DNA of 64,000 nucleotides from Acinetobacter courvalinii (GTDB taxonomy: Bacteria > Pseudomonadota > Gammaproteobacteria > Pseudomonadales > Moraxellaceae), in NCBI RefSeq assembly GCF_014635545.1, contig NZ_BMDA01000001.1, positions 1,380,739-1,444,738 of the forward strand, read 5' to 3'. Positions 47,156-55,360 of the stretch are shown piece after piece. The notes under the pieces were generated by a model. The model had not been told where the DNA came from. It saw only the letters and a list, made by a program, of their open reading frames with translations, and ran no database searches. Every line of letters begins with the position of its first letter. Position 1 is the first letter of the stretch. The position numbers and the translations under genes were made by a program.

Positions 47156-47774
47156 CTATTTTCGTAGCTCGGCCGCGTACCGTGTCCGTATTGCGCTGAA
47201 CCTGAAACAGATTGCCTATGAAACTCAGCCTGTTCATTTAGTCAAAAATGAACAGCAACAGGCAAATTATGTTGCGCTGAATCCAAGCCAACTTGTTCCT
47301 ACGCTGATTGATCAGGATCAGGCGCTTTCACAGTCACTCAGTATTTTGGAATATCTGGAAGAACAGTATCCAGAAAAGCCACTGTTGCCTAAAGATGTGA
47401 TTGAGCGCGCTCAAGTACGGGCCTTTGCTCAGGTCATCGCCTGTGACATTCATCCGCTGGATAACCTGAGAGTGTTGAAATATCTCAAAAATGATCTTGC
47501 GGTCAGCGATGAGCAAAAAAATCAATGGTATCAGCACTGGATTATTGAAGGCTTTAAAAGTCTGGAAAAACAGTTGCAGCATTCCAATGGGCAATTCTGT
47601 TTTGGCACACAAGCCACTTTTGCTGACTGTTGCTTGATTCCTCAGGTCTATAACGCCAAGCGCTTCAAAATAGATTTAAGCGCTTTTCCAAAAATTGAAT
47701 CGATTTATCAACATTGTCTAACCCTTCCAGCATTTTTACATGCTGCACCAGAACAACAACCAGATTGGGAATAG
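47142..47774 (+). CDS. maiA: Maleylacetoacetate isomerase
   Basis: 210 residues of the zeta-class GST type: KLYSYFRSSAAYRVRIALNL at the start holds the Ser-Ser-x-x glutathione site; VPTLIDQDQALSQSLSILEY and the helical C-terminal half follow. It isomerises maleylacetoacetate to fumarylacetoacetate. A 32-codon upstream extension is dropped; the ATG at 47142 has AAGGAC before it and begins the homology. Overlaps fahA end. Confidence 0.93.
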   Translation: MKLYSYFRSSAAYRVRIALNLKQIAYETQPVHLVKNEQQQANYVALNPSQLVPTLIDQDQALSQSLSILEYLEEQYPEKPLLPKDVIERAQVRAFAQVIACDIHPLDNLRVLKYLKNDLAVSDEQKNQWYQHWIIEGFKSLEKQLQHSNGQFCFGTQATFADCCLIPQVYNAKRFKIDLSAFPKIESIYQHCLTLPAFLHAAPEQQPDWE

Positions 47775-47793
47775 CGATAAAAGGAGTTTTATC

Positions 47794-48342
47794 ATGAGCT
47801 TTGCAATTAAAAAAATTCACCATGTGGCCTATCGCTGTAAAGATGCCAAAGAAACCGTGGAATGGTATAAAAAAATGCTCAACATGGATTTCATTCTGGC
47901 CTTTGCAGAAGACCATGTGCCGTCTACCAAAGCCTTCGATCCTTATATGCATCTCTTTCTCGATGCCGGACAAGGCAATGTACTGGCATTTTTCGAACTC
48001 CCGACCCAGCCTGAAATGGGACGTGATGAAAATACACCACAATGGGTGCAACATATTGCCTTTGAAGTTGAAGACTTAGATGCCTTGATGACAGCAAAAG
48101 CACATCTGGAAGAAAACGGGGTCAAGGTGCTCGGTGTCACCAACCATGGTATTTTCCATTCGATCTATTTCTTTGATCCTAATGGTCACCGTCTGGAGCT
48201 GACCTACAATGATGTGCATGCTGATGCAAAAATTGCACGCATTACCGAAGAAATGAAACTGGAAATGCTGGACGAATGGAGCCGAACCAAACGTGCCCCA
48301 CACCATACGCACTTCCTACATGAAGATGAATTAGGCGCCTAA
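47794..48342 (+). CDS. VOC-family (glyoxalase/dioxygenase fold) protein
   Basis: 182 residues. Typical metal positions are IHHVAYRC near 10, LAFFELP near 66, WVQHIAFEV near 84 and RLELTYND near 130, a His-Glu-His-Glu set. AAGGAG stands eight bases before the ATG at 47794. It is third in the fahA-maiA operon. VOC proteins include glyoxalases, epimerases and extradiol dioxygenases; it could be an accessory detoxifying or ring-related enzyme of this pathway. A role cannot be given. Its stop lies inside a long palindrome. Confidence 0.8.
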   Translation: MSFAIKKIHHVAYRCKDAKETVEWYKKMLNMDFILAFAEDHVPSTKAFDPYMHLFLDAGQGNVLAFFELPTQPEMGRDENTPQWVQHIAFEVEDLDALMTAKAHLEENGVKVLGVTNHGIFHSIYFFDPNGHRLELTYNDVHADAKIARITEEMKLEMLDEWSRTKRAPHHTHFLHEDELGA

Positions 48343-48354
48343 TTCATCTTCATG
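48319..48354. repeat. 36-base perfect palindrome spanning the VOC stop codon
   Basis: 18 bases (CATGAAGATGAATTAGGC) at 48319-48336 and their exact complement at 48337-48354, no loop. It includes the last codons and stop of the VOC gene. Confidence 0.8.
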
Positions 48355-48358
48355 CGTT

Positions 48359-48395
48359 CGGCATTGGGGATCTATCGCTTCAATGCCGATTTTTA
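48359..48395 (+). terminator. Intrinsic terminator of the fahA operon
   Basis: CGGCATTG (48359-48366) pairs with CAATGCCG (48381-48388), followed by ATTTTTATT. Confidence 0.75.
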
Positions 48396-48477
48396 TTGCC
48401 TGAATTTAAGTCAGGTATCGGCTGTTCATGGCCGATCGATGCTTGCCATACAAATATCGTGTAAGCTGATTAAAAAC

Positions 48478-48497
48478 AATTGTATGCTTATACAATT
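48478..48497. promoter_or_regulatory. Dyad upstream of the IclR gene
   Basis: AATTGTAT-GCTT-ATACAATT, perfect arms, 115 bases before the IclR start. It could be an autoregulatory site or the promoter region. It shares only the outer AATT with the dyads at 45667 and 50771. Confidence 0.35.
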
Positions 48498-48611
48498 CAC
48501 CTATTTAAATCATTTAAAAAGGTGATTTCTATTTTAGCTCATGCTCAGGCATTATGTACTGCAGTAAAACGAAATACGGATCGCGAACGTATGCAGATTA
48601 AGGGTTAATGA

Positions 48612-49391
48612 ATGATTGAAGAAAAGTTATCTGGTGGGGTTCAATCACTTGAGGTCGGTTTAGCCGTACTCAATGCCCTTTTGGAACATAACAAACCGAT
48701 TATATTAAAAGAACTGTCTAGCCGACTGGATATGCACCCTGCCAAGGTTCACCGTTATCTGGTCAGCCTGATCCGCATGAATTATGCCAAACAGCTTGAA
48801 GATGGTCAGTATGCCTTGGGTGATCAGGCATGGCGTCTGGGTCTAAACTGTATTCAGCATACCGATGTATTACAACTGGTACAGCATCTGATTTACGAAT
48901 TACAAAACAAGATTGGTTGCGGTATCCAGATCAGTAAATGGTCACCTAGAGGCCCGCTCGTGGTGCAGTCCATTGAGTCAAACCACCCGATTTCAATTGT
49001 CACCAAAGTGGGTTCGGTTATGCCTCTGATCAACTCCGCTGCGGGACGGGTATTTGCCTCTTATATGCCAGAGGCAATCATTAAGCCGCTGATGCTGGCT
49101 GAATGGGATAAAGCTGCACAGAACCATTACCCGATCAAACCGAGCAATTGGGATGAGTTCCTTGCCCTTAAACAGACCACACTGCAACACGGTATGGCGA
49201 TCGCACAAGGCGATCTGCTGGTCGGGATCAATGCGGTCGGTTTACCAATTTTTAATGCCCATCACTCGATGGAGTTCTGTATCGTGGCGCTGGATAGTGA
49301 AATGTTTTTCTCGGTACAGGAAGGTAGTGAAAAACTGGAACTGTTTAAACGCGAAGTGGCTGCCATCAATCAATATATTCAAACCCGTTAA
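48612..49391 (+). CDS. IclR-family regulator of homogentisate catabolism
   Basis: 259 residues. Winged HTH (SLEVGLAVLNALLEHNKPII, ELSSRLDMHPAKVHRYLVSL) and IclR effector domain (VMPLINSAAGRVFASYMP near 140). IclR regulators (HmgR type) control tyrosine/homogentisate genes. It lies between the fahA operon and hpd and should bind dyads at 45667 and 50771. A terminator shared with hpd follows. Confidence 0.9.
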   Translation: MIEEKLSGGVQSLEVGLAVLNALLEHNKPIILKELSSRLDMHPAKVHRYLVSLIRMNYAKQLEDGQYALGDQAWRLGLNCIQHTDVLQLVQHLIYELQNKIGCGIQISKWSPRGPLVVQSIESNHPISIVTKVGSVMPLINSAAGRVFASYMPEAIIKPLMLAEWDKAAQNHYPIKPSNWDEFLALKQTTLQHGMAIAQGDLLVGINAVGLPIFNAHHSMEFCIVALDSEMFFSVQEGSEKLELFKREVAAINQYIQTR

Positions 49392-49406
49392 TTTTTAGAC
49401 AGTCAA

Positions 49407-49440
49407 AAAAAAGCCAGAAAGTTCACTTTCTGGCTTTTTT
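49407..49440. terminator. Bidirectional terminator
   Basis: AAAAAAGCCAGAAAG and its exact complement with a four-base loop, between the convergent IclR and hpd genes. Confidence 0.9.
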
Positions 49441-49459
49441 CGTTTCTGCCAGTTTTAGC

Positions 49460-50515
49460 TTATTTTGCTTCTAATACACCACGGCGAATCTGGTCACGCT
49501 CGATTGATTCAAACAGTGCCTTGAAGTTGCCTTCGCCAAAACCATCATCATCTTTACGTTGAATAAATTCAAAGAAGACAGGCCCGAGCATGTTTTGCGA
49601 GAAAATCTGTAATAACAGTTTTTTCTGACCATCTTTGGTGTTGCCATCCAGCAAGATACCGCGTTTTTGCAGCTCTTCAGTTGGCTCGCCATGATCCGGT
49701 AAACGCTCTTTCAACATTTCATAATAGGTTTCAGGCGGTGCTGTCATAAACTCCATGCCTAAACCTTTTAACTTGTCCCATGTTGAAATCAGGTCATCGG
49801 TAATAAAGGCAATATGCTGGATGCCTTCACCATTAAAGTCTGCAAGGAACTCGGCAATCTGACCGTTACCCTTGTCTGAATCTTCATTCAATGGAATACG
49901 GATCATGCCATCAGGTGCAGTCAAGGCTTTCGAAGTTAAACCGGTATATTCACCTTTAATATCGAAATAACGGATTTCCTGGAAATTAAAGATTTTTTCA
50001 TAGAAGTTCGCCCAGTATTCCATACGTCCTTTATAAACGTTATGGGTTAAATGGTCGATTTCATTTAAGCCTGCGCCTTTTGGATTACGCTCGACATCAT
50101 CAAAGAAAACAAAGTCATTTTCATAAATATCACGGTCTACCAGGAAGATTGGCATACCACCAATACCCTTGATTGCAGGAATATTCAATTCCATTGGACC
50201 CGCTTGTGAGTACATCGGCTCTGCGCCCAGTTCAATTGCATTTTTAAATGCCTTGGCTGCATCACGGGTTCTAAAGCCCATTGCACATGCAGATGGACCA
50301 TGTTCTTTAAAGAAGAATGAAGCATAGGATTCTGGCTGGTAATTCAAAATGATATTGATATTACCCTGGCGCCATAAATAAACTTTTTTAGATTTATGCT
50401 TCGCCACCTTGGTAAAGCCGATTGTTTCAAAGATCTGGTCTAATCCATTTTCCGTCGAAACAAATTCAATAAAAGCAAAACCACATAGTTCTAATGGGTT
50501 ATCTAAAATGTCCAT
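49460..50515 (-). CDS. hpd: 4-hydroxyphenylpyruvate dioxygenase
   Basis: Converts 4-hydroxyphenylpyruvate to homogentisate. 351 residues; iron ligands are in [11 protein letters not shown] (His near 160), [10 protein letters not shown] (His near 240) and [10 protein letters not shown] (Glu near 320), the typical HPPD triad. The C-terminal [18 protein letters not shown] matches. AAGGGAAACTAG precedes the ATG. The two dyads about 260 bases upstream are the likely control sites. Confidence 0.96.
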   Translation of the reverse strand: MDILDNPLELCGFAFIEFVSTENGLDQIFETIGFTKVAKHKSKKVYLWRQGNINIILNYQPESYASFFFKEHGPSACAMGFRTRDAAKAFKNAIELGAEPMYSQAGPMELNIPAIKGIGGMPIFLVDRDIYENDFVFFDDVERNPKGAGLNEIDHLTHNVYKGRMEYWANFYEKIFNFQEIRYFDIKGEYTGLTSKALTAPDGMIRIPLNEDSDKGNGQIAEFLADFNGEGIQHIAFITDDLISTWDKLKGLGMEFMTAPPETYYEMLKERLPDHGEPTEELQKRGILLDGNTKDGQKKLLLQIFSQNMLGPVFFEFIQRKDDDGFGEGNFKALFESIERDQIRRGVLEAK

Positions 50516-50770
50516 CTAGTTTCCCTTATTTAGATTAATTCATCCGTTGTGAATGCAAATTCCCATGTTTTGTGTTGGCTAAGCTAAGCTGACTCAACAA
50601 ACTGGTACTACGATGCATTACGTTTAGAAAAGGTCACCGGTGTTTTTATAAGTATGTCAAAAGCATCCGTGTTGAAACCTTTCCTTCCATAAGTAAGCCC
50701 ATGCAATCGTAAAGTATGAACTTTTTCTGCATAGGCCCTCAACCATAAATTCATGCTACAAGAAAGATTT

Positions 50771-50815
50771 AATTTATGCAATACATAATTAAATTATGTT
50801 ATGTGTAATTTTATA
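50771..50815. promoter_or_regulatory. Two dyads of the homogentisate regulon upstream of hpd
   Basis: AATTTATG-CAATA-CATAATT at 50771-50790 and AATTATG-TTATG-TGTAATT at 50792-50810. They follow the pattern AATTAYG-N5-CRTAATT also found at 45667. The rest of the 536-base gap 50516-51051 has no gene seen. Confidence 0.5.
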
Positions 50816-51013
50816 GGTTTTTTCTTATCCAACATCAGCTGTTTTTAAGCTCCATTCGGGCTCATTCTTGCAGGAGACAGAATTTAAAAAGAAAAATGCC
50901 ATGAACTAAATCAGACATTGGTCTCAAGAGCAGAAAATTAGCGCTTCAAAAGCAGAATATTATTTTGAATAAAAATCAAGAAGGTCTAGAAATAAGGAAT
51001 ATAGAAGATGAAG

Positions 51014-51044
51014 GCATACCGATAACACACATTTATCGGTATGC
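51014..51044 (-). terminator. Hairpin after the lipoprotein gene
   Basis: GCATACCGATAA and its complement (51033-51044), seven-base loop. No long T-run follows, but it lies directly after the stop. Confidence 0.55.
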
Positions 51045-51051
51045 TCGCATT

Positions 51052-51696
51052 TTAGGATGGAAATGCCCAAAGATCCTGAGCACCGATGCGATCTGATAAC
51101 AATCTGAAAGCAGCCGGTTCCAGCTCCTGATCGACCACGATATAGCCTTTTTCATTATTCTTTAAGGCTGAACATTTATTTTCAGTGAATTGATAACTCG
51201 CGGTATTTGCCAATGCGCTTTCACTGATTTTTGCTGTAAAGCGACAGTTTTGATCGAGTGAAAGCATTTGTCCTTGCGCTTTCACTTCAACTGGAATTGA
51301 ACTGCCGTCAGCCAAAGATAAGGTATAGCGTCCCACCAGCTCATTCACACTTAGCTTTTGATCAGCAATTTTTTCATAATGGGCAAACTCAAGCTTGAGA
51401 TTTTTATCGCTTTGATTGCTATGCCAGGTGTTAGTTGCTACATCATAATGCATTACGATCTGAGCACGGTCCTGTTCATCATTCAAAACCAGCAGCTTGC
51501 TGCCATCCGCGCCTGAATAGTATTTACCCACTGTCGGCAATTCCTGATCGGTTTCGATACTGACCGAATAAGTACCCACCGCTAAAGCAGGCACTGGCTC
51601 AGGCTTCTCGACGGGCTGTTCTTGCCGGTCATGGTTGTCATCATGACAAGCGCTCAAGGCTAAGCCAAGAAGTAATATCCATAAACAACGTTGCAT
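51052..51696 (-). CDS. Predicted lipoprotein of unknown function
   Basis: 214 residues. The start MQRCLWILLLGLALSAC has a lipobox (LSAC, Cys 17) and then a DDNHDRQEQPVEKPEPVP linker. The rest forms beta-rich repeats (GTYSVSIETDQELPTVGKYY; GRYTLSLADGSSIPVEVK). No family recognised. It follows the SurE-like gene by 11 bases, so both form an operon; a joint role at the outer membrane or periplasm is likely. Confidence 0.75.
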   Translation of the reverse strand: MQRCLWILLLGLALSACHDDNHDRQEQPVEKPEPVPALAVGTYSVSIETDQELPTVGKYYSGADGSKLLVLNDEQDRAQIVMHYDVATNTWHSNQSDKNLKLEFAHYEKIADQKLSVNELVGRYTLSLADGSSIPVEVKAQGQMLSLDQNCRFTAKISESALANTASYQFTENKCSALKNNEKGYIVVDQELEPAAFRLLSDRIGAQDLWAFPS

Positions 51697-51707
51697 TGGC
51701 CTTCCCC

Positions 51708-52673
51708 TTATTTAAACAGGTTTTTAAGACGGATCTTGAGCCATTGTTGCGCTGCAGGACGATGGTCATAGGCCACTTGCATTGCAGTCACTGCTATCTT
51801 GCTTTGCACCACCGCACTTTCATCTGTTGCCTGAGCTGCTGTCGGGGCACTGGAATTTATGCCAAAACCTAAACCGTATTGATTAGCACCTTTATCATCT
51901 TTGCTGACTTTAAAATTAAAGTTGTACAGGTCATAGCTACCAATTTTCGAGAAGGCGAACGGCGTGCTGGTGCTTAAGTTCTTTGGAAAGTTGACATTCA
52001 ATGTAATGCCTTTCGGTAACAAAGTACCCTGTCCGGCTTTATTTTGCAGCTCTTTCAATAATACGACTGTCTGTTTTGCCACAATCACGGAATTGGCATT
52101 ATTTAAGGTCTTGTCATCCACCGTATTGGAGTCTGCACTTAAGGCAATCGATGGAATGCCTCGGGCTGCCGAAAACTGTACATTGCCAATCGTGCCAGAA
52201 TGAACCACCACCCGACCAACATTCTGCCCTTCATTGGGTCCAGACAGGACCAGATCCGGGGCTTTGCCCCAGCGCTTATTGGCAACCACATCCAGACCAT
52301 ACGCAGTGGCCATAACCGGTGTACCGTGCACATAGTTCCAGTCGCCATTGTTATAACCGGCTTTGCTAAATGGGCCTGCGGCTGGTGCCCCAATCGCTGC
52401 TGCTCCATTATGGCAGCCGTTTTCAGCCGCAATCTGCTTATCATTGTCTGCTGAAATTACGCTGGCACTGTACATCACGATCGCCCCGCCACGCCCACTT
52501 TGCGGTGAACATGGCACAGAGACCAGCACACTATGACCATTGGCCTTTAACTCGTCATACAGCGCTTTGACATTACTGGTTAAACCATCATCGTTGACGA
52601 TTAAAATATTTAAAGCAAAGGTCTGCATGCTACAGCCCGCTAAAATTAGTCCACCCCAAAAACGCTTTTTCAT
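51708..52673 (-). CDS. Exported SurE-family 5'/3'-nucleotidase/acid phosphatase
   Basis: 321 residues. After a signal sequence it has the SurE motif ILIVNDDGLTSNV (metal Asp pair), CSPQSGRGG near 62, and SGPNEGQNVGRVVVHSGTIG near 155. SurE hydrolyses nucleoside monophosphates or polyphosphate. Here the ATG at 52671-52673 gives MKKRFWGGLILAGC; LAGC is a lipobox, so it may be a lipoprotein. The upstream 12-codon frame (TTG) is dropped. Most SurE proteins are cytoplasmic; the exported form is less common. Confidence 0.85.
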   Translation of the reverse strand: MKKRFWGGLILAGCSMQTFALNILIVNDDGLTSNVKALYDELKANGHSVLVSVPCSPQSGRGGAIVMYSASVISADNDKQIAAENGCHNGAAAIGAPAAGPFSKAGYNNGDWNYVHGTPVMATAYGLDVVANKRWGKAPDLVLSGPNEGQNVGRVVVHSGTIGNVQFSAARGIPSIALSADSNTVDDKTLNNANSVIVAKQTVVLLKELQNKAGQGTLLPKGITLNVNFPKNLSTSTPFAFSKIGSYDLYNFNFKVSKDDKGANQYGLGFGINSSAPTAAQATDESAVVQSKIAVTAMQVAYDHRPAAQQWLKIRLKNLFK

Positions 52674-52858
52674 CCTTCGATCACTATGCAAAATATTTGC
52701 TAGAAACAATAGTGCTGGAATATGAAAATTTTATGACCCAGCCCTCTTAAATGCTTTAGAAAACAAGCGGCTTCAAATGTGAGTGACTGTCTTAAATTCT
52801 TAACAAACTTCGATTAGTTTAAATAAATAATGAATAAGGCCTTAATAGAGCATTAACC

Positions 52859-53092
52859 ATGACCGAGATATCAACCTTCGAAAAACTGACCCAACTGCTG
52901 GATGCGTATAGTCATGAACATGGTGCCCGACCGCAAAAAATTTTAATTGGTTATAAGGCCTATTATCATCTTATGGGAAATTCAAACTTCGCCACAGAAG
53001 TCACCGATTCAGCCTTAAATCCAAATAAAAGAAGGTATAAAAAGATAAAAATCAAAGTCACCAAAGATGACTATCAACTTGAGCTGGAATAA
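52859..53092 (+). CDS. Small hypothetical protein, 77 residues
   Basis: Soluble, basic C-terminal region (NPNKRRYKKIKIKVTKDDY). An Acinetobacter-type small protein without recognised domains. It starts at ATG 52859 after GAGCATTAACC, a weak ribosome site. Divergent from the SurE gene. Confidence 0.55.
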   Translation: MTEISTFEKLTQLLDAYSHEHGARPQKILIGYKAYYHLMGNSNFATEVTDSALNPNKRRYKKIKIKVTKDDYQLELE

Positions 53093-53138
53093 TGTTCTTG
53101 CCTAAAGAGGCAGGTGGTTCTATCTATAATGTATGGGC

Positions 53139-53381
53139 TTAGATCAGAATTTCATTTTCGTTATAATATTTTTCCAGTTCAGTAATCAACTGTTGTTTGC
53201 CATCCATGCCATAGAATGCAAAATTGATTTTTTCCAGATAATTGACAATAAAAATCAGGCGACTGTTTTCATCATTCTGACGCTTCTTTTCTTGCAGGAA
53301 CTTTTTATATGCGATAAACAGTTGCTCACTTTTACGCATTTTTTGCCGTCTCAAGCGCACTTTATTTTCTAGCTCAAACAT
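53139..53381 (-). CDS. Small hypothetical protein, 80 residues
   Basis: Charged, mostly helical (FELENKVRLRRQKMRKSEQL, KKFLQEKKRQND), possibly coiled coil; no Cys, no membrane segment. Not recognised. It is convergent with the 52859 gene. AAGGTC precedes the ATG at 53379-53381. Confidence 0.5.
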   Translation of the reverse strand: MFELENKVRLRRQKMRKSEQLFIAYKKFLQEKKRQNDENSRLIFIVNYLEKINFAFYGMDGKQQLITELEKYYNENEILI

Positions 53382-53406
53382 ATACTTTAGACCTTACTCC
53401 TTCGGA

Positions 53407-53430
53407 AATAAAAACCCACCGAAGTGGGTT
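53407..53430 (-). terminator. Intrinsic terminator, minus strand
   Basis: AACCCAC (53413-53419) and GTGGGTT (53424-53430) with the T-run TTTTTAT on the minus strand. It lies upstream of the 53139 gene and would stop transcription from the decayed region at 53.4-53.7 kb. Confidence 0.6.
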
Positions 53431-53431
53431 C

Positions 53432-53740
53432 AGAAGCCATCAGAATGTTGTGTTAGAAAACATCAAAATTATTATTTTTATGCTCTAACCAACTGTTTCT
53501 TGTTGTTGTAGAACCAGCATAGTCTGAGGTGATGACAGTTCTATGACGGATCAGATGCCTTTCCATTCCCGTTTCATCAGCTTAGCTTTCTACACGATGT
53601 TGTTGAGCATTTTTGAGGGTATGCGATGAGGTCATTGATGACTCTTTTCCAGATAAATTACTTTGCTATAAGGCAGTTGTAGATGAATTTTTTCCAGCTT
53701 TAAATGATCAAGATAATGAATAATTGAATCACAAGGTCAA
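53432..53740 (-). pseudogene. Decayed coding region, two short fragments
   Basis: On the minus strand one fragment (ending at TGA 53632) reads DSIIHYLDHLKLEKIHLQL and KVIYLEKSHQ; in another frame a 37-residue frame (53453-53566) begins MERHLIRHRTVITSDYAGS. Neither is long enough for a gene and they are in different frames. Codon use looks coding, so this is probably a broken gene ending at the 53407 terminator. The family is not identified. Confidence 0.3.
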
Positions 53741-53795
53741 AAATAGAAGTGAGTACATAGGATTGGTTTCTAGAAAAGTCCACGCCTTTTTTTGT

Positions 53796-53848
53796 TTGAC
53801 TTGCGTACGGGTAAAATATATACATAAATAATGATACAGGTTGTATCA
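53796..53848 (+). promoter_or_regulatory. Promoter and operator of the alcohol dehydrogenase gene
   Basis: TTGACT (53796-53801) and TATACA (53819-53824) are 17 bases apart. A dyad TGATACA-GGT-TGTATCA (53832-53848) covers the expected transcription start. This suggests control by a dimeric repressor not encoded in the window. Confidence 0.55.
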
Positions 53849-53888
53849 CGATATAAAAATACAAGAATCAAGAATAGGATTTATAACA

Positions 53889-55109
53889 ATGTCTCATCAA
53901 ATTAATCTGCCAAGGATTATGGAAATTGGCAAAAATGCACGAAGCAAGCTTCCGCTGATTCTGAAAAGTTTAGGTGCAAAAAAACCGCTGATCATTACCG
54001 ATAAGATGATGGTTTCACTAGGATACATCGCACAGATTCAAGCAATATTAAAGGCTGAACAGATCGACAGTGATTACTTTGATGAAACCATTCCCGAACC
54101 CACGTCGAGCTCGATTGAAACAGGTGTTGAGCATGTCAAAAACCATGCTTATGATGCCATTATCGCGATTGGTGGCGGCAGCCCGATAGACAGTGCAAAA
54201 GCGATCAGCATTTTAAGCAAACACGGTGGTGTCATCGCTGATTATAAATTTCCCCGCCAAGTCAATGAAATAGGCCTTCCGATTATTGCCATCCCGACCA
54301 CAGCAGGAACAGGTTCTGAATGTACACGTTTCACCATCATTACCAATGACCTGACCAGCGAAAAGATGCTTTGTGCGGGTTTAGGCTTTTTACCTGTTGC
54401 AGCGATTATCGACTATGAACTGACGATGTCACTGCCTGCCCGAACCACGGCAGATACAGGAATTGATGCACTGACCCATGCCATGGAAGCCTATGTGAGT
54501 AAAAAAGCCAGTCCCTATAGTGATGCGCAAGCAATCGCTGCAATGAAACTGATCGGCCCAAATTTGCAAAAAGCGTATCACCAGCCTAACAATGAATCTG
54601 CCCGTGAAAAGATGATGCTTGGCTCAACGTTGGCAGGCATTGCCTTTTCCAATGCCTCTATTGCATTAGTGCATGGCATGAGCCGCCCAATTGGTGCTTT
54701 TTTCCATGTCCCTCATGGTTTGTCGAATGCCATGTTGTTACCTAGCATCACAGCATTTTCAGTTCAAGCCGCGCCTGAACGCTATGCAGAATGTGCCAAA
54801 GCGATCGGCTGTGCGGATTATGATGACTCGGATGAGGTCGCCAATCAAAAGCTCATTGCTACGCTTATTGAAATTAATCGAGATTTGGCGGTACCCAGCT
54901 TAGCTGAATTTGGCGTCAGTAAAAGTGATTTTGATCAGGTGGTACAGACTATGGCTGAGCAAGCATTGGCTTCAGGTTCACCGTTAAATAATCCAGTTGT
55001 ACCCACAATTGAACAGATCATCACGCTTTACCAACAACTTTGGCAAGAACCAAAACCAGCACTGATTTACGAGAATAAACTTACCGAAAAAAGCTACACA
55101 TATAACTGA
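53889..55109 (+). CDS. Iron-containing alcohol dehydrogenase
   Basis: 406 residues. GGGSPIDSAKAISIL near 97 (NAD site), the TTAGTGSECTRFTIIT motif near 140, and metal ligands in DTGIDALTHAMEAYVS near 195 and HGMSRPIGAFFHVPHGLSNA near 265. It reduces aldehydes or oxidises alcohols; substrate unknown. The frame extends 16 codons upstream across the operator, so the ATG at 53889 after AGGATTTATAACA is preferred. Confidence 0.9.
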   Translation: MSHQINLPRIMEIGKNARSKLPLILKSLGAKKPLIITDKMMVSLGYIAQIQAILKAEQIDSDYFDETIPEPTSSSIETGVEHVKNHAYDAIIAIGGGSPIDSAKAISILSKHGGVIADYKFPRQVNEIGLPIIAIPTTAGTGSECTRFTIITNDLTSEKMLCAGLGFLPVAAIIDYELTMSLPARTTADTGIDALTHAMEAYVSKKASPYSDAQAIAAMKLIGPNLQKAYHQPNNESAREKMMLGSTLAGIAFSNASIALVHGMSRPIGAFFHVPHGLSNAMLLPSITAFSVQAAPERYAECAKAIGCADYDDSDEVANQKLIATLIEINRDLAVPSLAEFGVSKSDFDQVVQTMAEQALASGSPLNNPVVPTIEQIITLYQQLWQEPKPALIYENKLTEKSYTYN

Positions 55110-55253
55110 TCTAAAAGGCTGAGCATGATCGCTTATCTGCCATACGATTATGCAATAAGCGATCAATCATTGATCTGCGAATATTGAGTTCGATCGAAAG
55201 TTTTAGAGCTGCTAGAAGCTGTTGAGCGGCCAAAAAATGAAATACCCATTAAA

Positions 55254-55290
55254 AAAGGATATTGAGTAAAAGACTTACTCAATATCCTTT
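55254..55290. terminator. Strong terminator-like hairpin
   Basis: Sixteen-base perfect arms (AAAGGATATTGAGTAA and its complement at 55275-55290), five-base loop. It ends convergent transcripts of the alcohol dehydrogenase and KGG genes. Confidence 0.75.
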
Positions 55291-55360
55291 AAGAGTGACT
55301 CAATAATGGTTTAGGCTAAAAAAGCACTGGCCATTATTGAATGCAATCAAACCGCTGGAT

